The position numbers were made by a program, and so were the translations under genes. From Bacillota bacterium (GTDB lineage Bacteria; Bacillota; Clostridia; Lachnospirales; Lachnospiraceae), in assembly GCA_023415635.1 (NCBI GenBank), contig JAEZJV010000072.1, positions 1-35,012 of the forward strand: 35,012 nt of DNA. Reading direction: 5' to 3'. Below the pieces are notes generated by a model. The model worked only from the letters and a program-made list of their open reading frames with translations, did no database searches and was not told where the DNA came from. Shown here in pieces: positions 23,054 to 31,500 of this stretch (position 1 is its first letter; each line of letters starts with the position of its first letter).

Positions 23054-24094
23054 CTACCGGAGCCTGACCTTCGAGGCTTTCACCGGCACATCCTCGTACC
23101 CGCACCGGCGCAGGAGCGATCTCACCGCCTCACGCCCGTGCCGGCCATCGAGCGCCGGCCCCAGACGCACAGACTTGATTGGGAGCAGCGCCTTCTTGTC
23201 CCATTCCCCTTTGAGCAAGATCTGGCGCTCGTCAGGCGGCGCAGTGCAGAGTCGAACGTACCGAGTGACCCCGACAGGTGCCGATCGGTATGAAGCGTGC
23301 CAGTCGCCAGCGGTGAACGTCACGACCACACGCGCCTCGTTCTCACCTTCGAACCCACGGGACTTCAACGTGTGCGCAACGCTTGCGATCGCGCTCTCGA
23401 TGTCCCCGTACGCCCGGGCGTCCGCCTCCTGAGATGGACTTGGATCGTCCGAACTGTCGAACTGGCGTGCGCGTTGGGCAATCGCAAGGCGGCTAAGCGC
23501 CCACGCTCGCGCATCCTCCAAGTAGCGTTCAGCGAGTCCTTCTCGGTACACGACTCTCGTCCACGGCGAAACTGAGCAATGGTCCCGGAAGATGTCCCGG
23601 CGAAATATGCGCTTGTGCGCCTCGTCTGGCTCGATCGCCTCGTCCCGCCGACGTTTCAGGTCCGTACGCACAGCGAGGGGCACTGTCGAATCCAACTCGA
23701 CCGCGTAACCAGCGCCACCGGCTCCGTACAACCTCCACTGGTTCGCGTCGTCACCCACCTCTGACGCACACAGCACGAACGCCGACTCCGGCGCGGTGAA
23801 GTCACGGAACAGATCAGAGACTTCCAGGGCGGTCTGCGCCGCCCTCTTGAACTGATCATCCTCGGGAAGCTTACTGAGCCACCCTTGGGCGAGCTTCCAC
23901 CCCTTTGAAATCTCGTCCAGGTCGTTAAGGCCAGCCGCTTCCGACGCCCACAGCTCGCCGTTCGTCAGAATGCCAAGCAGCCCGACGGGCGACGTGTAGT
24001 GAAATACGCTCGAACGAGGCGCCTTCGGCGGGCTCCAGGGGTGCGCACGGTGTAATTCGGCGAGGGCGTCAGCCCTGGCGTCTTGCTCACTCAT
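23054..24094 (-). CDS. DUF2971 family protein, second gene of a candidate defence pair
   Basis: A 346-residue soluble protein with the hallmarks of DUF2971: FHYTSPVGLLGILTNGELWA near residue 31, then GLNDLDEI, and later FVLCASEVGDDANQWRLYG with GYAVELD. The length fits the family. Many members sit in variable genomic islands; no activity is firmly known to me. ATG 24094 overlaps the end of the upstream PD-(D/E)XK gene by 8 bases, so the two are co-translated. The region has somewhat lower GC than its neighbours, suggesting separate acquisition. A role in phage defence is an inference from context. Confidence 0.75.
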   Translation of the reverse strand: MSEQDARADALAELHRAHPWSPPKAPRSSVFHYTSPVGLLGILTNGELWASEAAGLNDLDEISKGWKLAQGWLSKLPEDDQFKRAAQTALEVSDLFRDFTAPESAFVLCASEVGDDANQWRLYGAGGAGYAVELDSTVPLAVRTDLKRRRDEAIEPDEAHKRIFRRDIFRDHCSVSPWTRVVYREGLAERYLEDARAWALSRLAIAQRARQFDSSDDPSPSQEADARAYGDIESAIASVAHTLKSRGFEGENEARVVVTFTAGDWHASYRSAPVGVTRYVRLCTAPPDERQILLKGEWDKKALLPIKSVRLGPALDGRHGREAVRSLLRRCGYEDVPVKASKVRLR

Positions 24095-25358
24095 GTGCCT
24101 CCTCCACCGGCCACGTCCATCGCGTGACTGCCGCCCGCAACGACGCGCGAACGCTTGCAGGGTCGTGCCCTTCGGTGGCTGCGCACCAAGCGCGGAACAA
24201 GTCCCGCGTGTCGATCAGCGCCCCGTGCGCTTCCGTGAGCTTCCGCAGGTCCTTCTCGTTGGGGATCGCAACGCTCCGCGCGGACGGGTCGGTCCCCGCT
24301 TGCGCGTTCACAACGTGCCATACCGAAGCCGGTGGGCGCTGGTGCTCCGACGCGAAGTACATGCTGGGAGCAGTGAGTACCTGCGCGACGTCGTTGACGC
24401 TTGCCCCCTTGCCACGCCCGTAGCCCTTGACCTCAACGAGGCTCTCCCAACCGGGATCGGTCGGATCGGTCACGAGTAGGTCTTCCAGACGTCGCCCATG
24501 CCGCTTGTGATGCTCGTCGTCTCGTTCAGCGACGGTGAAGCCGAAGGACTCGAGCGCCCCCTTGACCGCGCTAACGAGCTCATCGCCCTGGGAAGTCAGG
24601 AGTCGCCACGGACCGTCCGCGGCGACGCTACGTTGCTCGTCCACGGCGCGTTCCGCTGCCTCCACGCTGGCGTTCGCTTCCGCGATGACCCGGTCTCGGG
24701 TGGCGACCTGGTGGTCGAGCGCACGTTGAGCCGCGAGCAACGCCGGTGGGCTCCACGTCGTTCCGCTCTGCCAGTCAGGCTCGGCTGGGAACGCCTCAGG
24801 GTCGATGCCGTGAAGGACGCGGAGCACGCACAACACCCATGCCCGATGCTCGATGGTCTCCTCGGGAAGAGCCCACGTCGTGCTGCCCTGCCAGCTCTGT
24901 GTGACGAGCGCGTACGGCAGTTCCTCTTCACCCAAGCACACGAGGGGAATGGGCTCGATCTCGGCAGGCTTCTGATTGTTCGGTGCGTCGATGTACACGC
25001 GATGGATTGGTGCGCGCCATACCTTTCGCGGTGGCGGTGCGATCACGTCGACGATCGAACGCTGCACGAGCGCCGGGTCCGCGACCCCTTCGATGTCGGG
25101 GGCGACGTACGCATGACGCGCATGGCTCTCATACCTGCGGGTGCACGATGCCGCGCGGTCGATCCCGAACCCCAGGACGTGCCAGCCAGGCTTGTGGCTG
25201 TACTCCGCGCCCCACACGACGAGCAGATTCCAATCGGAGCCGTGCACGGGTTCGAGATCGTCCACGAACCAGTGCGTGCCGGGCAGGTCTTCGAGGCTGG
25301 GGCGCACGTCGTCGGGCGCACGCAGGAACACGATTCTTGGCGGGTCGTCTCGCACCAC
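24087..25358 (-). CDS. PD-(D/E)XK nuclease-like protein, first gene of a candidate defence pair
   Basis: A protein of about 423 residues. The N-terminal 220 residues are unique, with IVFLRAPDDVRPSLEDLPGT and HWFVDDLEPVHGSDWNLLVV. A short coiled-coil follows (VIAEANASVEAAERAVDEQR), then a C-terminal restriction-endonuclease-like domain: AVKGALESFGFTVAERDD, RLEDLLVTDP and LVEVKGYGRGKG, giving the D...E-x-K pattern, then DVAQVLTAP. Starts are uncertain: GTG 25382, 25358 and 25355 are in frame, and TACGGT just before 25358 suggests a leaderless GTG there. It overlaps the DUF2971 gene by 8 bases. Expected activity is DNA or RNA cleavage after sensing by one of the other domains. Confidence 0.7.
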   Translation of the reverse strand: MVRDDPPRIVFLRAPDDVRPSLEDLPGTHWFVDDLEPVHGSDWNLLVVWGAEYSHKPGWHVLGFGIDRAASCTRRYESHARHAYVAPDIEGVADPALVQRSIVDVIAPPPRKVWRAPIHRVYIDAPNNQKPAEIEPIPLVCLGEEELPYALVTQSWQGSTTWALPEETIEHRAWVLCVLRVLHGIDPEAFPAEPDWQSGTTWSPPALLAAQRALDHQVATRDRVIAEANASVEAAERAVDEQRSVAADGPWRLLTSQGDELVSAVKGALESFGFTVAERDDEHHKRHGRRLEDLLVTDPTDPGWESLVEVKGYGRGKGASVNDVAQVLTAPSMYFASEHQRPPASVWHVVNAQAGTDPSARSVAIPNEKDLRKLTEAHGALIDTRDLFRAWCAATEGHDPASVRASLRAAVTRWTWPVEEAHE

Positions 25359-25382
25359 ACGGTGACCGTAGCGACCGCGCAC

Positions 25383-26027
25383 CGTCTCAGGCCAGGGTCA
25401 CCCGCGTCGCAGCCCGCGCCGTAGGCGTTGGGGCGTGGGCGGCGTGTGTGGCCCGCAGCCGGCGTGACCCGCACACCCGACCCGACCCACCACCTGACCG
25501 ACGCGCCCCGTTACGCCCCGCCCCGCACCGCCTCGGACCGGCCCGGTTCGAACGTGACCGCGACCCGCACACCGGCCGGGTGGACCGGGGCGACCCGCGC
25601 ACCATGCACCACGCCCGCACCGCAGCGGGTGACCCACCACCCACAGTGAGCCGCACCACGCGACCCAGCCACACGGCGCACCGCACGCACCGCAACGAGG
25701 CGAGGCGGAACGGGCGGGGCGTGCCGGAACGGTCCGGTCGGGTCGGAGCGGGACGCTGCTGGACGACACGGTGCGCGGGAGTGGGTGGTGGGCCCGGCCC
25801 GGCGCGCGGCTGCTAGCCCCGCTCTGAAAACTCACCATTCTCTCTCTGGGGGTGGCCTCGTCATCGCGGCGGGACGGGCGTGAGTGTTTATGCAGGCCAA
25901 CGCACGTTTCTGCATACCCCCAGGGTGTACCCACCAGGAGGGCACACCGCCAGGCACAGCAGTCCCTACCAACACCTAATCTAGAAGGGAATGGACATAA
26001 CGCGCTAAGCACGCAAGGAGACCCGAA
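25383..26027. other. Long intergenic region with promoter-type signals
   Basis: I see no supportable gene in this stretch of about 645 bases. The left two thirds is extremely C-rich on the plus strand. The right third is more balanced and holds an inverted repeat TATGCAG (25889-25895) with CTGCATA (25910-25916), a TAATCT at about 25978, and the AAGGAG ribosome-binding site (about 26014-26019) of the next gene. The dyad could be an operator for that gene. Confidence 0.4.
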
Positions 26028-27017
26028 ATGGCACCACGGCACCACGGCACCACGGCACCACTAACCCGGCTCGACGAGGAGATCTGCCGATTCCTTGTCC
26101 GATTCCCCGGCGCCCGCCCCGACGCAATCGTCGCGTGGACCGGCGCATCCCCCGACGGCATCCGAAAGGCGCTTCGCAGGCTCACGGCGCACCGCATGGT
26201 GCAGCGCGTGCAGCGGCAGCTCGAGCTCACCGCACCAGATGGCACCGTGCGCGAGAGCACCGGCACCGTGTGGACCGTGACCCGACGCGGTGCGGGGCTC
26301 GCTGGCACATGGCGTGTCCCCGGCACTGATGCACATGTGAGCCTCGACGCCGGCGGGGTGTCCCGCGCCCTGGCGGACCACGCGGCCGGGGTCGCCGGAC
26401 TCGGCGCGTGGTACCGGCGCGCAGGCTTCGACGTCGGTGGCGAGCGCGAGGTCGTCAGCCTCGAGCGCCCGTCCAACCTCGGCATGGGCAGGGGCGTGTC
26501 GCGTCAGCTCGCAAGCATGTGGACAGTCACTGTCGCAGGGCAGCCGGGGGTTCACCCGCCAGACCTCGTGGCCGTGGGTCGTGACCCGCAGACCGGCGAG
26601 CCCGTGCGGTTCGCGATCGAGCTGGAGCGGGCCTGCAAGGACCAGGGGGCCTACACCTCGGTCATCGCCGCGTACCTCGCTGCGGACCTCCCGCAGGTCT
26701 GGCACGTCAGGAGCCGGCGGACCTGGGATCGCCTCAGCGCGTCCGTCCGGAGCCTCGGGCTCACGTGGGGTCCGAGCCCCGCACGCGGCATCTGCGTGAC
26801 CACCGACGGTCGGGTCCGGATGCAGGGGTGGGCTCCCGGCCGCGTCCTCAGCGATGCCGCGTCGTGGGCTGCCGGGCGCAACGTGCCTCGGACCGTCCCG
26901 GCAGGCCTCGACCAGTTCACGATGCCGGTGACGCTCGATGCGTGGCGTCTCGGTACCGTGGTCGATCCCGAGGTCGAGCCGCTTTGGGAGCCCATCAGGA
27001 TGGTTCAGGCGGCCTGA
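26028..27017 (+). CDS. Replication-relaxation (Replic_Relax) family protein
   Basis: A 329-residue protein. A winged-helix domain (about residues 13-90, LTRLDEEICRFLVRF to VWTVTRRGAGL) is followed by a domain with GVHPPDLVAVGRDPQTGEPV then RFAIELERACKDQGAYTSVI, the D...E-x-x-K-like core of the Replic_Relax family, and a following VWHVRSRRTWDRL. Members occur on plasmids and integrative elements and are thought to assist replication or mobilisation. ATG 26028 has AAGGAG about 8 bases upstream. Codons 1-12 consist of four 8-bp tandem repeats, which makes the frame prone to slippage. It is the only gene here with a link to mobilisation. Confidence 0.75.
   Translation: MAPRHHGTTAPLTRLDEEICRFLVRFPGARPDAIVAWTGASPDGIRKALRRLTAHRMVQRVQRQLELTAPDGTVRESTGTVWTVTRRGAGLAGTWRVPGTDAHVSLDAGGVSRALADHAAGVAGLGAWYRRAGFDVGGEREVVSLERPSNLGMGRGVSRQLASMWTVTVAGQPGVHPPDLVAVGRDPQTGEPVRFAIELERACKDQGAYTSVIAAYLAADLPQVWHVRSRRTWDRLSASVRSLGLTWGPSPARGICVTTDGRVRMQGWAPGRVLSDAASWAAGRNVPRTVPAGLDQFTMPVTLDAWRLGTVVDPEVEPLWEPIRMVQAA
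26030..26061 (+). repeat. Four perfect 8-bp tandem repeats at a gene start
   Basis: GGCACCAC is repeated four times without change, beginning at the G of the ATG of the Replic_Relax gene. Eight is not a multiple of three, so gain or loss of one unit shifts the frame directly after the start codon. Confidence 0.9.
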
Positions 27018-27092
27018 CTGCAGAGGATGGGGCGCCTCCGACGCGGTCAAATGCGTTGGGCGCTCCGGGCGGCAGGAAGCCGTCCCGCCCTC

Positions 27093-27722
27093 TCAGCACC
27101 CGTAGATCGTCGCCGACACACCCACTGGGGCGACGTCGGACTCGTCGGCGCCCAGGTCGCGTCGCATTGCGGCGAGCAGCTTCTCCGAGGCCCGCCGTCG
27201 CGCATCTTCTGACAGGTTCGGCTCGGGGTTCGCCCGCCAAGCCTTGAGGCGGTCCCGGTCATGCGGCAGCAACGCCGCCTCCATGCCCTCGAAATGCTCG
27301 ATCTCACGTGTCAGCGCGACGAACTCGCTCGCTGCTCGCACGACGTCCGCCGGGGCGAACAGCCGCAGATGGGCGAGAGCGTCAGTGCACTCTTCTAGCC
27401 CCGGAGCAACAGCGAGAGCACGGTCGCGGTCTGGGTCGGCCTGGTCCGGCGGAGGGTTCGGCGCGTCGGCGTCAAAGCCGTACCGCAGGTAGTGATAGCG
27501 AGCGCGCGAATGCTCAATGCAGTCGTCGGATCCGGCTAGGAAGCGCAGATAGACCTCCCGGCGGGTCTCAAGCCAACGCTCCTGCCTCTGCTCTTCTCGA
27601 CGCTCTTCGCGGGCCGTCGCGGCTCGTTCGCGTTCCCCGCGGCGCTGGTACACCTGCGTGAAGATCGTGCCTGCGAGCCCGGCGGCGATACCCGATACCG
27701 CGACCCAAGCGCTGCCGTCCAT
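27093..27722 (-). CDS. Membrane-anchored helical protein of unknown function
   Basis: A 209-residue protein with an N-terminal membrane segment (about residues 5-25, WVAVSGIAAGLAGTIFTQVY) and a charged coiled-coil (RRGERERAATAREERREEQR), then a helical cytoplasmic domain. Key stretches are EVYLRFLAGSDDCIEHSRAR and LRLFAPADVVRAASEFVALT. This plan is frequent in small accessory proteins of unknown role. ATG 27722 has no ribosome-binding site; TACCTT about 7 bases upstream on the minus strand suggests a leaderless transcript. It is convergent with the Replic_Relax gene, 75 bases apart. Confidence 0.65.
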   Translation of the reverse strand: MDGSAWVAVSGIAAGLAGTIFTQVYQRRGERERAATAREERREEQRQERWLETRREVYLRFLAGSDDCIEHSRARYHYLRYGFDADAPNPPPDQADPDRDRALAVAPGLEECTDALAHLRLFAPADVVRAASEFVALTREIEHFEGMEAALLPHDRDRLKAWRANPEPNLSEDARRRASEKLLAAMRRDLGADESDVAPVGVSATIYGC

Positions 27723-27789
27723 GGCTTGAAGGTATCGAGGTGTGCAAGGCGGCGCGGCTCTGTCCCGACCAGCCCTTTCAGCAGCGCCG

Positions 27790-27824
27790 GAGGCCCCCGC
27801 ACCATCCCTAGGTGCGGGGGCCTC
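27790..27824 (+). terminator. Hairpin terminator with T-run
   Basis: GAGGCCCCCGCACC (27790-27803) pairs perfectly with GGTGCGGGGGCCTC (27811-27824), followed by TTT on the plus strand. No plus-strand gene ends here, so its main use is probably to stop minus-strand transcripts from the HNH gene (stop 27951) before the next promoter. Confidence 0.7.
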
Positions 27825-27950
27825 TTTACGCCCTCCCTGGGGCCGTGTGCGGCCCGTGGGGGCCCTCACCACCCTGACCCGGCCGCGAGTGCCGGACGAG
27901 GCGTTTCGGGCCGCAGCGGGGCGTTTCCGGGCTCGTGGGAGGGTGCTGAG

Positions 27951-28691
27951 TTAGGCGGCCTGCTGGTACTCCGCCGGGGTCGCGTCCGGGGCGGGGAACA
28001 GCGGCGTCACCGGCGCGAGCTTCTCCTGCTCGGCGGCCTTGCGGGCCCAGTACGAGGCGCTGCGCCTGGCGATGTTCTCGGCGTGTGTGGCCTCCACGAC
28101 GTGCCCCGGGCCGATACGAACGCACGAGCGGTTCTCGCACGCGTGGTCGAGCTCGTAGCCCGGTGCGACGGGTCGACCCATCGTCTGTTCGAACGCGACG
28201 ATGTGCGCGCGCCGCCAGAGCCCGCCGTCCTGCACCCTCCCGTAGCCATTCGTCGTGGGCCCGCACCAGAGCTCGCAGCCGGCCTCGTTCGTGCGCGTCA
28301 GAAGCTCGAAGCGCTGCGCCATCGACAGGCCGCGCAATCGTGGTGGCGGCCCAGAAAGGCCGTCCCGCGACCCCCTGACGCGCACGAGCGTGACGTGCCC
28401 CGTGCAAAGGCCGTCCCGGCTCACGCGTCCTGCTCGGCCGCATCCCGGGATCTCGCACTCGGTGCGTTGTCGGGCGTCCGTGAGTGCGTCAGCCGCAGCG
28501 ATTACGTCGCCCCGGGCGAAATACACGCGCTTGCCGTTTCGGATCGCGGGCTCGAGGTTGATGGTGCCGGCACTGCGCGCGACACGCAGGTATCCGACGG
28601 TCCAGCCGAGCAGGTTGGCAGTTTCCTCGGTGGTGAGCATGTCGTTGGGGTTGCCGGTGCGGTCAGTGCTGGTGAATGCGGGTGCGGGCAT
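27951..28691 (-). CDS. HNH endonuclease with N-terminal excisionase-like HTH
   Basis: A 246-residue protein. Residues about 18-70 form an excisionase-type HTH (MLTTEETANLLGWTVGYLRV and IRNGKRVYFARGDVIAAADA). A zinc-like Cys segment CEIPGCGRAGRVSRDGLCTG follows, then an HNH domain: WCGPTTNGYGRVQDG, WRRAHIVAFEQTMGR and ELDHACENRSCVRIGPGHV with the paired His-Asn-His pattern. ATG 28691 has AAAGG about 9 bases upstream. HNH proteins of this form are often free-standing homing enzymes. The added HTH should give the site choice or allow autoregulation. It is divergent from 28978 across an AT-rich spacer. Confidence 0.82.
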   Translation of the reverse strand: MPAPAFTSTDRTGNPNDMLTTEETANLLGWTVGYLRVARSAGTINLEPAIRNGKRVYFARGDVIAAADALTDARQRTECEIPGCGRAGRVSRDGLCTGHVTLVRVRGSRDGLSGPPPRLRGLSMAQRFELLTRTNEAGCELWCGPTTNGYGRVQDGGLWRRAHIVAFEQTMGRPVAPGYELDHACENRSCVRIGPGHVVEATHAENIARRSASYWARKAAEQEKLAPVTPLFPAPDATPAEYQQAA

Positions 28692-28764
28692 GGCGTGTGC
28701 CTTTCGGGTTTTCACCTGAGTGCGAATCGGGCGATTCGTACATCTACAGGTATACCCGTTGGCA

Positions 28765-28810
28765 TTGACAGTTTTCCTAAGCGTTAGGAAAGCCGCTCAA
28801 CGTATATACG
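28765..28810. promoter_or_regulatory. AT-rich divergent promoter region with dyads
   Basis: This is one of the most AT-rich spots of the window. It holds TTGACA (28765-28770), a perfect inverted repeat TTTCCTAA-GCG-TTAGGAAA (28773-28791) and the palindrome CGTATATACG (28801-28810). It lies between the HNH gene (minus) and the RHH gene (plus). The dyads are candidate operators. I could not place a well-spaced -10 for the TTGACA. Confidence 0.5.
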
Positions 28811-28977
28811 CAATGGCCCCTCTGCGTATTGACGTAAACCCACCCGCGCAAACCCCACCCATTCACGCGTCCCCACCCCCGACGCACAGAAACGCCCCGC
28901 AACGAAACGTCACGGGGCAGGGCGACGCGTTGACGGCGGTCCGTCGCGCCGGGCCGTCCGGCTGGCATCCTGAGGCC

Positions 28978-29337
28978 ATGACCCACGAGGCCCAGGACGA
29001 CGGACTCCTGCCCGGTGAAGACGGGCCGCTTCCGCTCAGGCTCTACGGCGCCCCGATCACAGACGCCGAAGCACTCGGCGTTGCCCGCCGGCTCGCACGG
29101 CTTCTGGCAGCCAACAACCGCAAGAGCGTCGGCGGCATCCCCGACGAACTCCCCGGCCCCGACGTGCGCGTCCAGGCCGCGTGGCGACTCCCGCAGCGCC
29201 TGCTCATGCGCGCACGAGCCAAAGCTGAGATGGAGGATGTCCCGCTCACCGCTGTGATCGAGCGGGCGCTCGAGGCGTACGTCGAGTCCCCGCCGGGCGC
29301 CTACATCCAATACCGGCTCCCGCCAGGGCGCGGATAG
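28978..29337 (+). CDS. Small ribbon-helix-helix-like protein
   Basis: A 119-residue protein whose C-terminal third, VQAAWRLPQRLLMRARAKAE then MEDVPLTAVIERALEAYVES, fits a ribbon-helix-helix DNA-binding fold (a short strand followed by two helices). The N-terminal part contains a helical stretch TDAEALGVARRLARLLAANN. ATG 28978 has a weak TGAGG just upstream. Such proteins act as plasmid copy-number, partition or relaxosome accessory factors (CopG/ParG/MobC-like). Its position beside the large replication-type gene supports a maintenance role, without proof. Confidence 0.6.
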   Translation: MTHEAQDDGLLPGEDGPLPLRLYGAPITDAEALGVARRLARLLAANNRKSVGGIPDELPGPDVRVQAAWRLPQRLLMRARAKAEMEDVPLTAVIERALEAYVESPPGAYIQYRLPPGRG

Positions 29338-29341
29338 GCCC

Positions 29342-29590
29342 CTACGCGGCCGTCCGGGTCCGGAACGGCAGCACAACGGCACCGGCACCGTGCGACGTCT
29401 GGGTTGGCGCGACCGGTGCGTCATCGGCCCGCCACGCAGCGACCACCAAGTCCCCGGCGACCTGCGCAGGCGACTCACCAGCACTCAGCCGCGCACGCAC
29501 GTCCCGGCGCATGCGCTGCACCGCGAGCAGGTCAGCGGGCTCGGCACGCTGTCCCTGCCACAGCAGCACGAGGCGGTCGACCGTCGTCAT
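29342..29590 (-). CDS. Small hypothetical protein coupled to the large winged-helix gene
   Basis: An 82-residue protein, MTTVDRLVLLWQGQRAEPAD, then LLAVQRMRRDVRARLSAGES and a disordered tail. Its ATG at 29590 overlaps the stop of the 637-residue protein gene as ATGA, so the two are translated together. It is mostly helical. No family recognised. It is convergent with the RHH gene, 4 bases between the stops. Confidence 0.6.
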   Translation of the reverse strand: MTTVDRLVLLWQGQRAEPADLLAVQRMRRDVRARLSAGESPAQVAGDLVVAAWRADDAPVAPTQTSHGAGAVVLPFRTRTAA

Positions 29591-31500
29591 GCCGCCCTCC
29601 TCTGCCTGTCCGTGCGCTGCTCGAGCCTGATGACCCGCGCACCACCATTGTCGCTGGTCGCCCCGACCAAGCCGGTCTCCCGGGCGATGTTCGGCACCAG
29701 CACGTCGTAGCCGCCCTCGGCCAGCGCGGTCCGCAGCCCCACGAGCGTCGCGTCCACCGCGAACGCGTCCTGGTCCTCAACGTCCACCACACCGGCAGCG
29801 ACAGCGGCATTCGCAGCGTCCATCAGCGCGCGCCGCCATGCCGCCACGAGCGTCAGTGCGTCCACCACACCAGAGCTGTGCACGGCCCGCACCGCGTTCG
29901 TCGTGTCGCGCTGCAGGGCGATTGCCAAGCGGGCGACCGGGGCAGGCACGTCCTGGTAGATGCGCGGCGTGACAGCGAGCGGCAGCCGCTGCGCGGTCTT
30001 CGGCTGCGCGTTGGCCCGCTCGATGCTCCGCTTGAGCCGCGCGGCCTTGTCCCGGCGCGACCGCGCGATGCGCTGCTCCAAGCTCAGCGGGCGACGAAGC
30101 TTGCCACCCCGGCGTCCGGCCGCCGCCAGCACCAGGTCGTCCGGGCGTCCGAGAAGATGCTCCACCAGCGCGTGGCGGGCGACCGTCAGCACCGGGCCGG
30201 GCTTGCGCGCCGCCCATTCAGGCTCAACGGCGTCGCGTGCCCACGCCCACGCGGTGACCGCAGCACCAGCAACCCACGCGGCCTCTACCGCCCGGTCGAG
30301 GTCCCCGCCGCACCGGCGGAGGAGGTCCTCGTACAGGTCACGCGCGACCCGGATAACCAGGCCCTGGGGGACGTTCGGGGCGTCCACGGCCTCCACGAAC
30401 CGCGTCAGCGGCGTGCCCTCGTGCACCTCCTCCTCGACCTCGTCGTTGATGTCGGGTGCGTCGTACCGGTCGTTCGGCAGCCGGCGGGCAGCACGCGCGG
30501 CGACGTGCGCTCGCTGCCGCTCCCGCGCCCGCTGGTGCCGGTCACGCATCGCAGCGCGCGCCTCCACGACGCCCGCAGCCATCGCGATGTCGTCGAGCGA
30601 GGTGCCGAGCGTGACGACCCCATCGGCAGTGACGACCAGCGCGCCGGTCTTCGCTGTCGTAGCGACCCACCCCCGCGCCGTCCGCACCGAGATGCACCAC
30701 GCGGTCGCGACCTGCTCAACGGTTGTTGCACCCGCCGCGACCGTCGCGTACGTCAACAACATCCGGCCAGACACGACCTTCCCCAGGACCGCAGGGTGCT
30801 GCGCCAGGCGAAGCACGTCGAGGCGCGCCGGACGATACGGAACCCGTGCGTCATCGCCCACGGGGGCGGAGATGGTGAACTCCGTCCCCGTCACCAGGCC
30901 GCTGGGGCCGTTCACGGTGACAAACGGCAACTCACCGAGACTCCGCCACACCGTCTGACCCGGCGTACCTGTCGCGGCTTCGACCTCCCGCTGCGAACAC
31001 GTGACATCGACAAGAGTGCACGCCTTGGCGGCCTTGACGCTCACCCCCAGGAACCCTACGTACGCCGTCCACCGGTCCGCCTTCATCGTCAACCAGTGCG
31101 TGTCGAGCGCCGCAACCGTCGCGGCAAGTGTGCCCTCCATGCGGTCCTGGCGGGCCGGGTTGCTCCACCGGCGCCGCATCCCCCCAACCCACTTGCGGTG
31201 GTCGGTCGCGAGCTTGCGCATCCGCGCTCCGACCGCGTACCGGAGAAGGAACCCCACGATGTCCATGTCGGTGGCGCCCGCACGAAGCAGTGCGCAGACG
31301 ATGCGCCACTCCGCCGCGATGAAGTTGGCCTCATCGACCCGCCCGAGCGCCTTCGACCACGCCAACTTCCGGTTCGCACGGCTCAGACGACCGAGCCAGT
31401 ACTCCGCGTCCGTGCCGGGCGTGACCCGCTCCGACGGCAGCACCACGTGCTCATGTCTAGACGTCGCGACTGCCGATACTGCTACACTGGACTCGGACAT
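29587..31500 (-). CDS. Large plasmid-type protein with winged-helix-like modules; putative replication initiator
   Basis: A 637-residue basic protein. The N-terminal 150 residues are helical (WLGRLSRANRKLAWSKALGR, AEWRIVCALLRAGATDMDIV). Two HTH-like modules follow: CSQREVEAATGTPGQTVWRS and TTVEQVATAWCISVRTARGW. The C-terminal half is rich in Arg and Ala with a charged linker DINDEVEEEVHEG. No Walker, Toprim or rolling-circle motif is visible. ATG 31500 has GGAGG 8 bases upstream. The gene lies directly downstream of palindromic repeats (31454-32164), one copy being inside its first codons, the arrangement expected of an iteron-binding initiator that represses itself. The assignment rests on this context only. 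Confidence 0.6.
   Translation of the reverse strand: MSESSVAVSAVATSRHEHVVLPSERVTPGTDAEYWLGRLSRANRKLAWSKALGRVDEANFIAAEWRIVCALLRAGATDMDIVGFLLRYAVGARMRKLATDHRKWVGGMRRRWSNPARQDRMEGTLAATVAALDTHWLTMKADRWTAYVGFLGVSVKAAKACTLVDVTCSQREVEAATGTPGQTVWRSLGELPFVTVNGPSGLVTGTEFTISAPVGDDARVPYRPARLDVLRLAQHPAVLGKVVSGRMLLTYATVAAGATTVEQVATAWCISVRTARGWVATTAKTGALVVTADGVVTLGTSLDDIAMAAGVVEARAAMRDRHQRARERQRAHVAARAARRLPNDRYDAPDINDEVEEEVHEGTPLTRFVEAVDAPNVPQGLVIRVARDLYEDLLRRCGGDLDRAVEAAWVAGAAVTAWAWARDAVEPEWAARKPGPVLTVARHALVEHLLGRPDDLVLAAAGRRGGKLRRPLSLEQRIARSRRDKAARLKRSIERANAQPKTAQRLPLAVTPRIYQDVPAPVARLAIALQRDTTNAVRAVHSSGVVDALTLVAAWRRALMDAANAAVAAGVVDVEDQDAFAVDATLVGLRTALAEGGYDVLVPNIARETGLVGATSDNGGARVIRLEQRTDRQRRAA

Noticed and set aside
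25398..25860. Protein genes in the C-rich intergenic stretch
   Set aside because: Open frames there are low-complexity Arg/Pro/Thr sequences without ribosome-binding sites or domain-like patterns.
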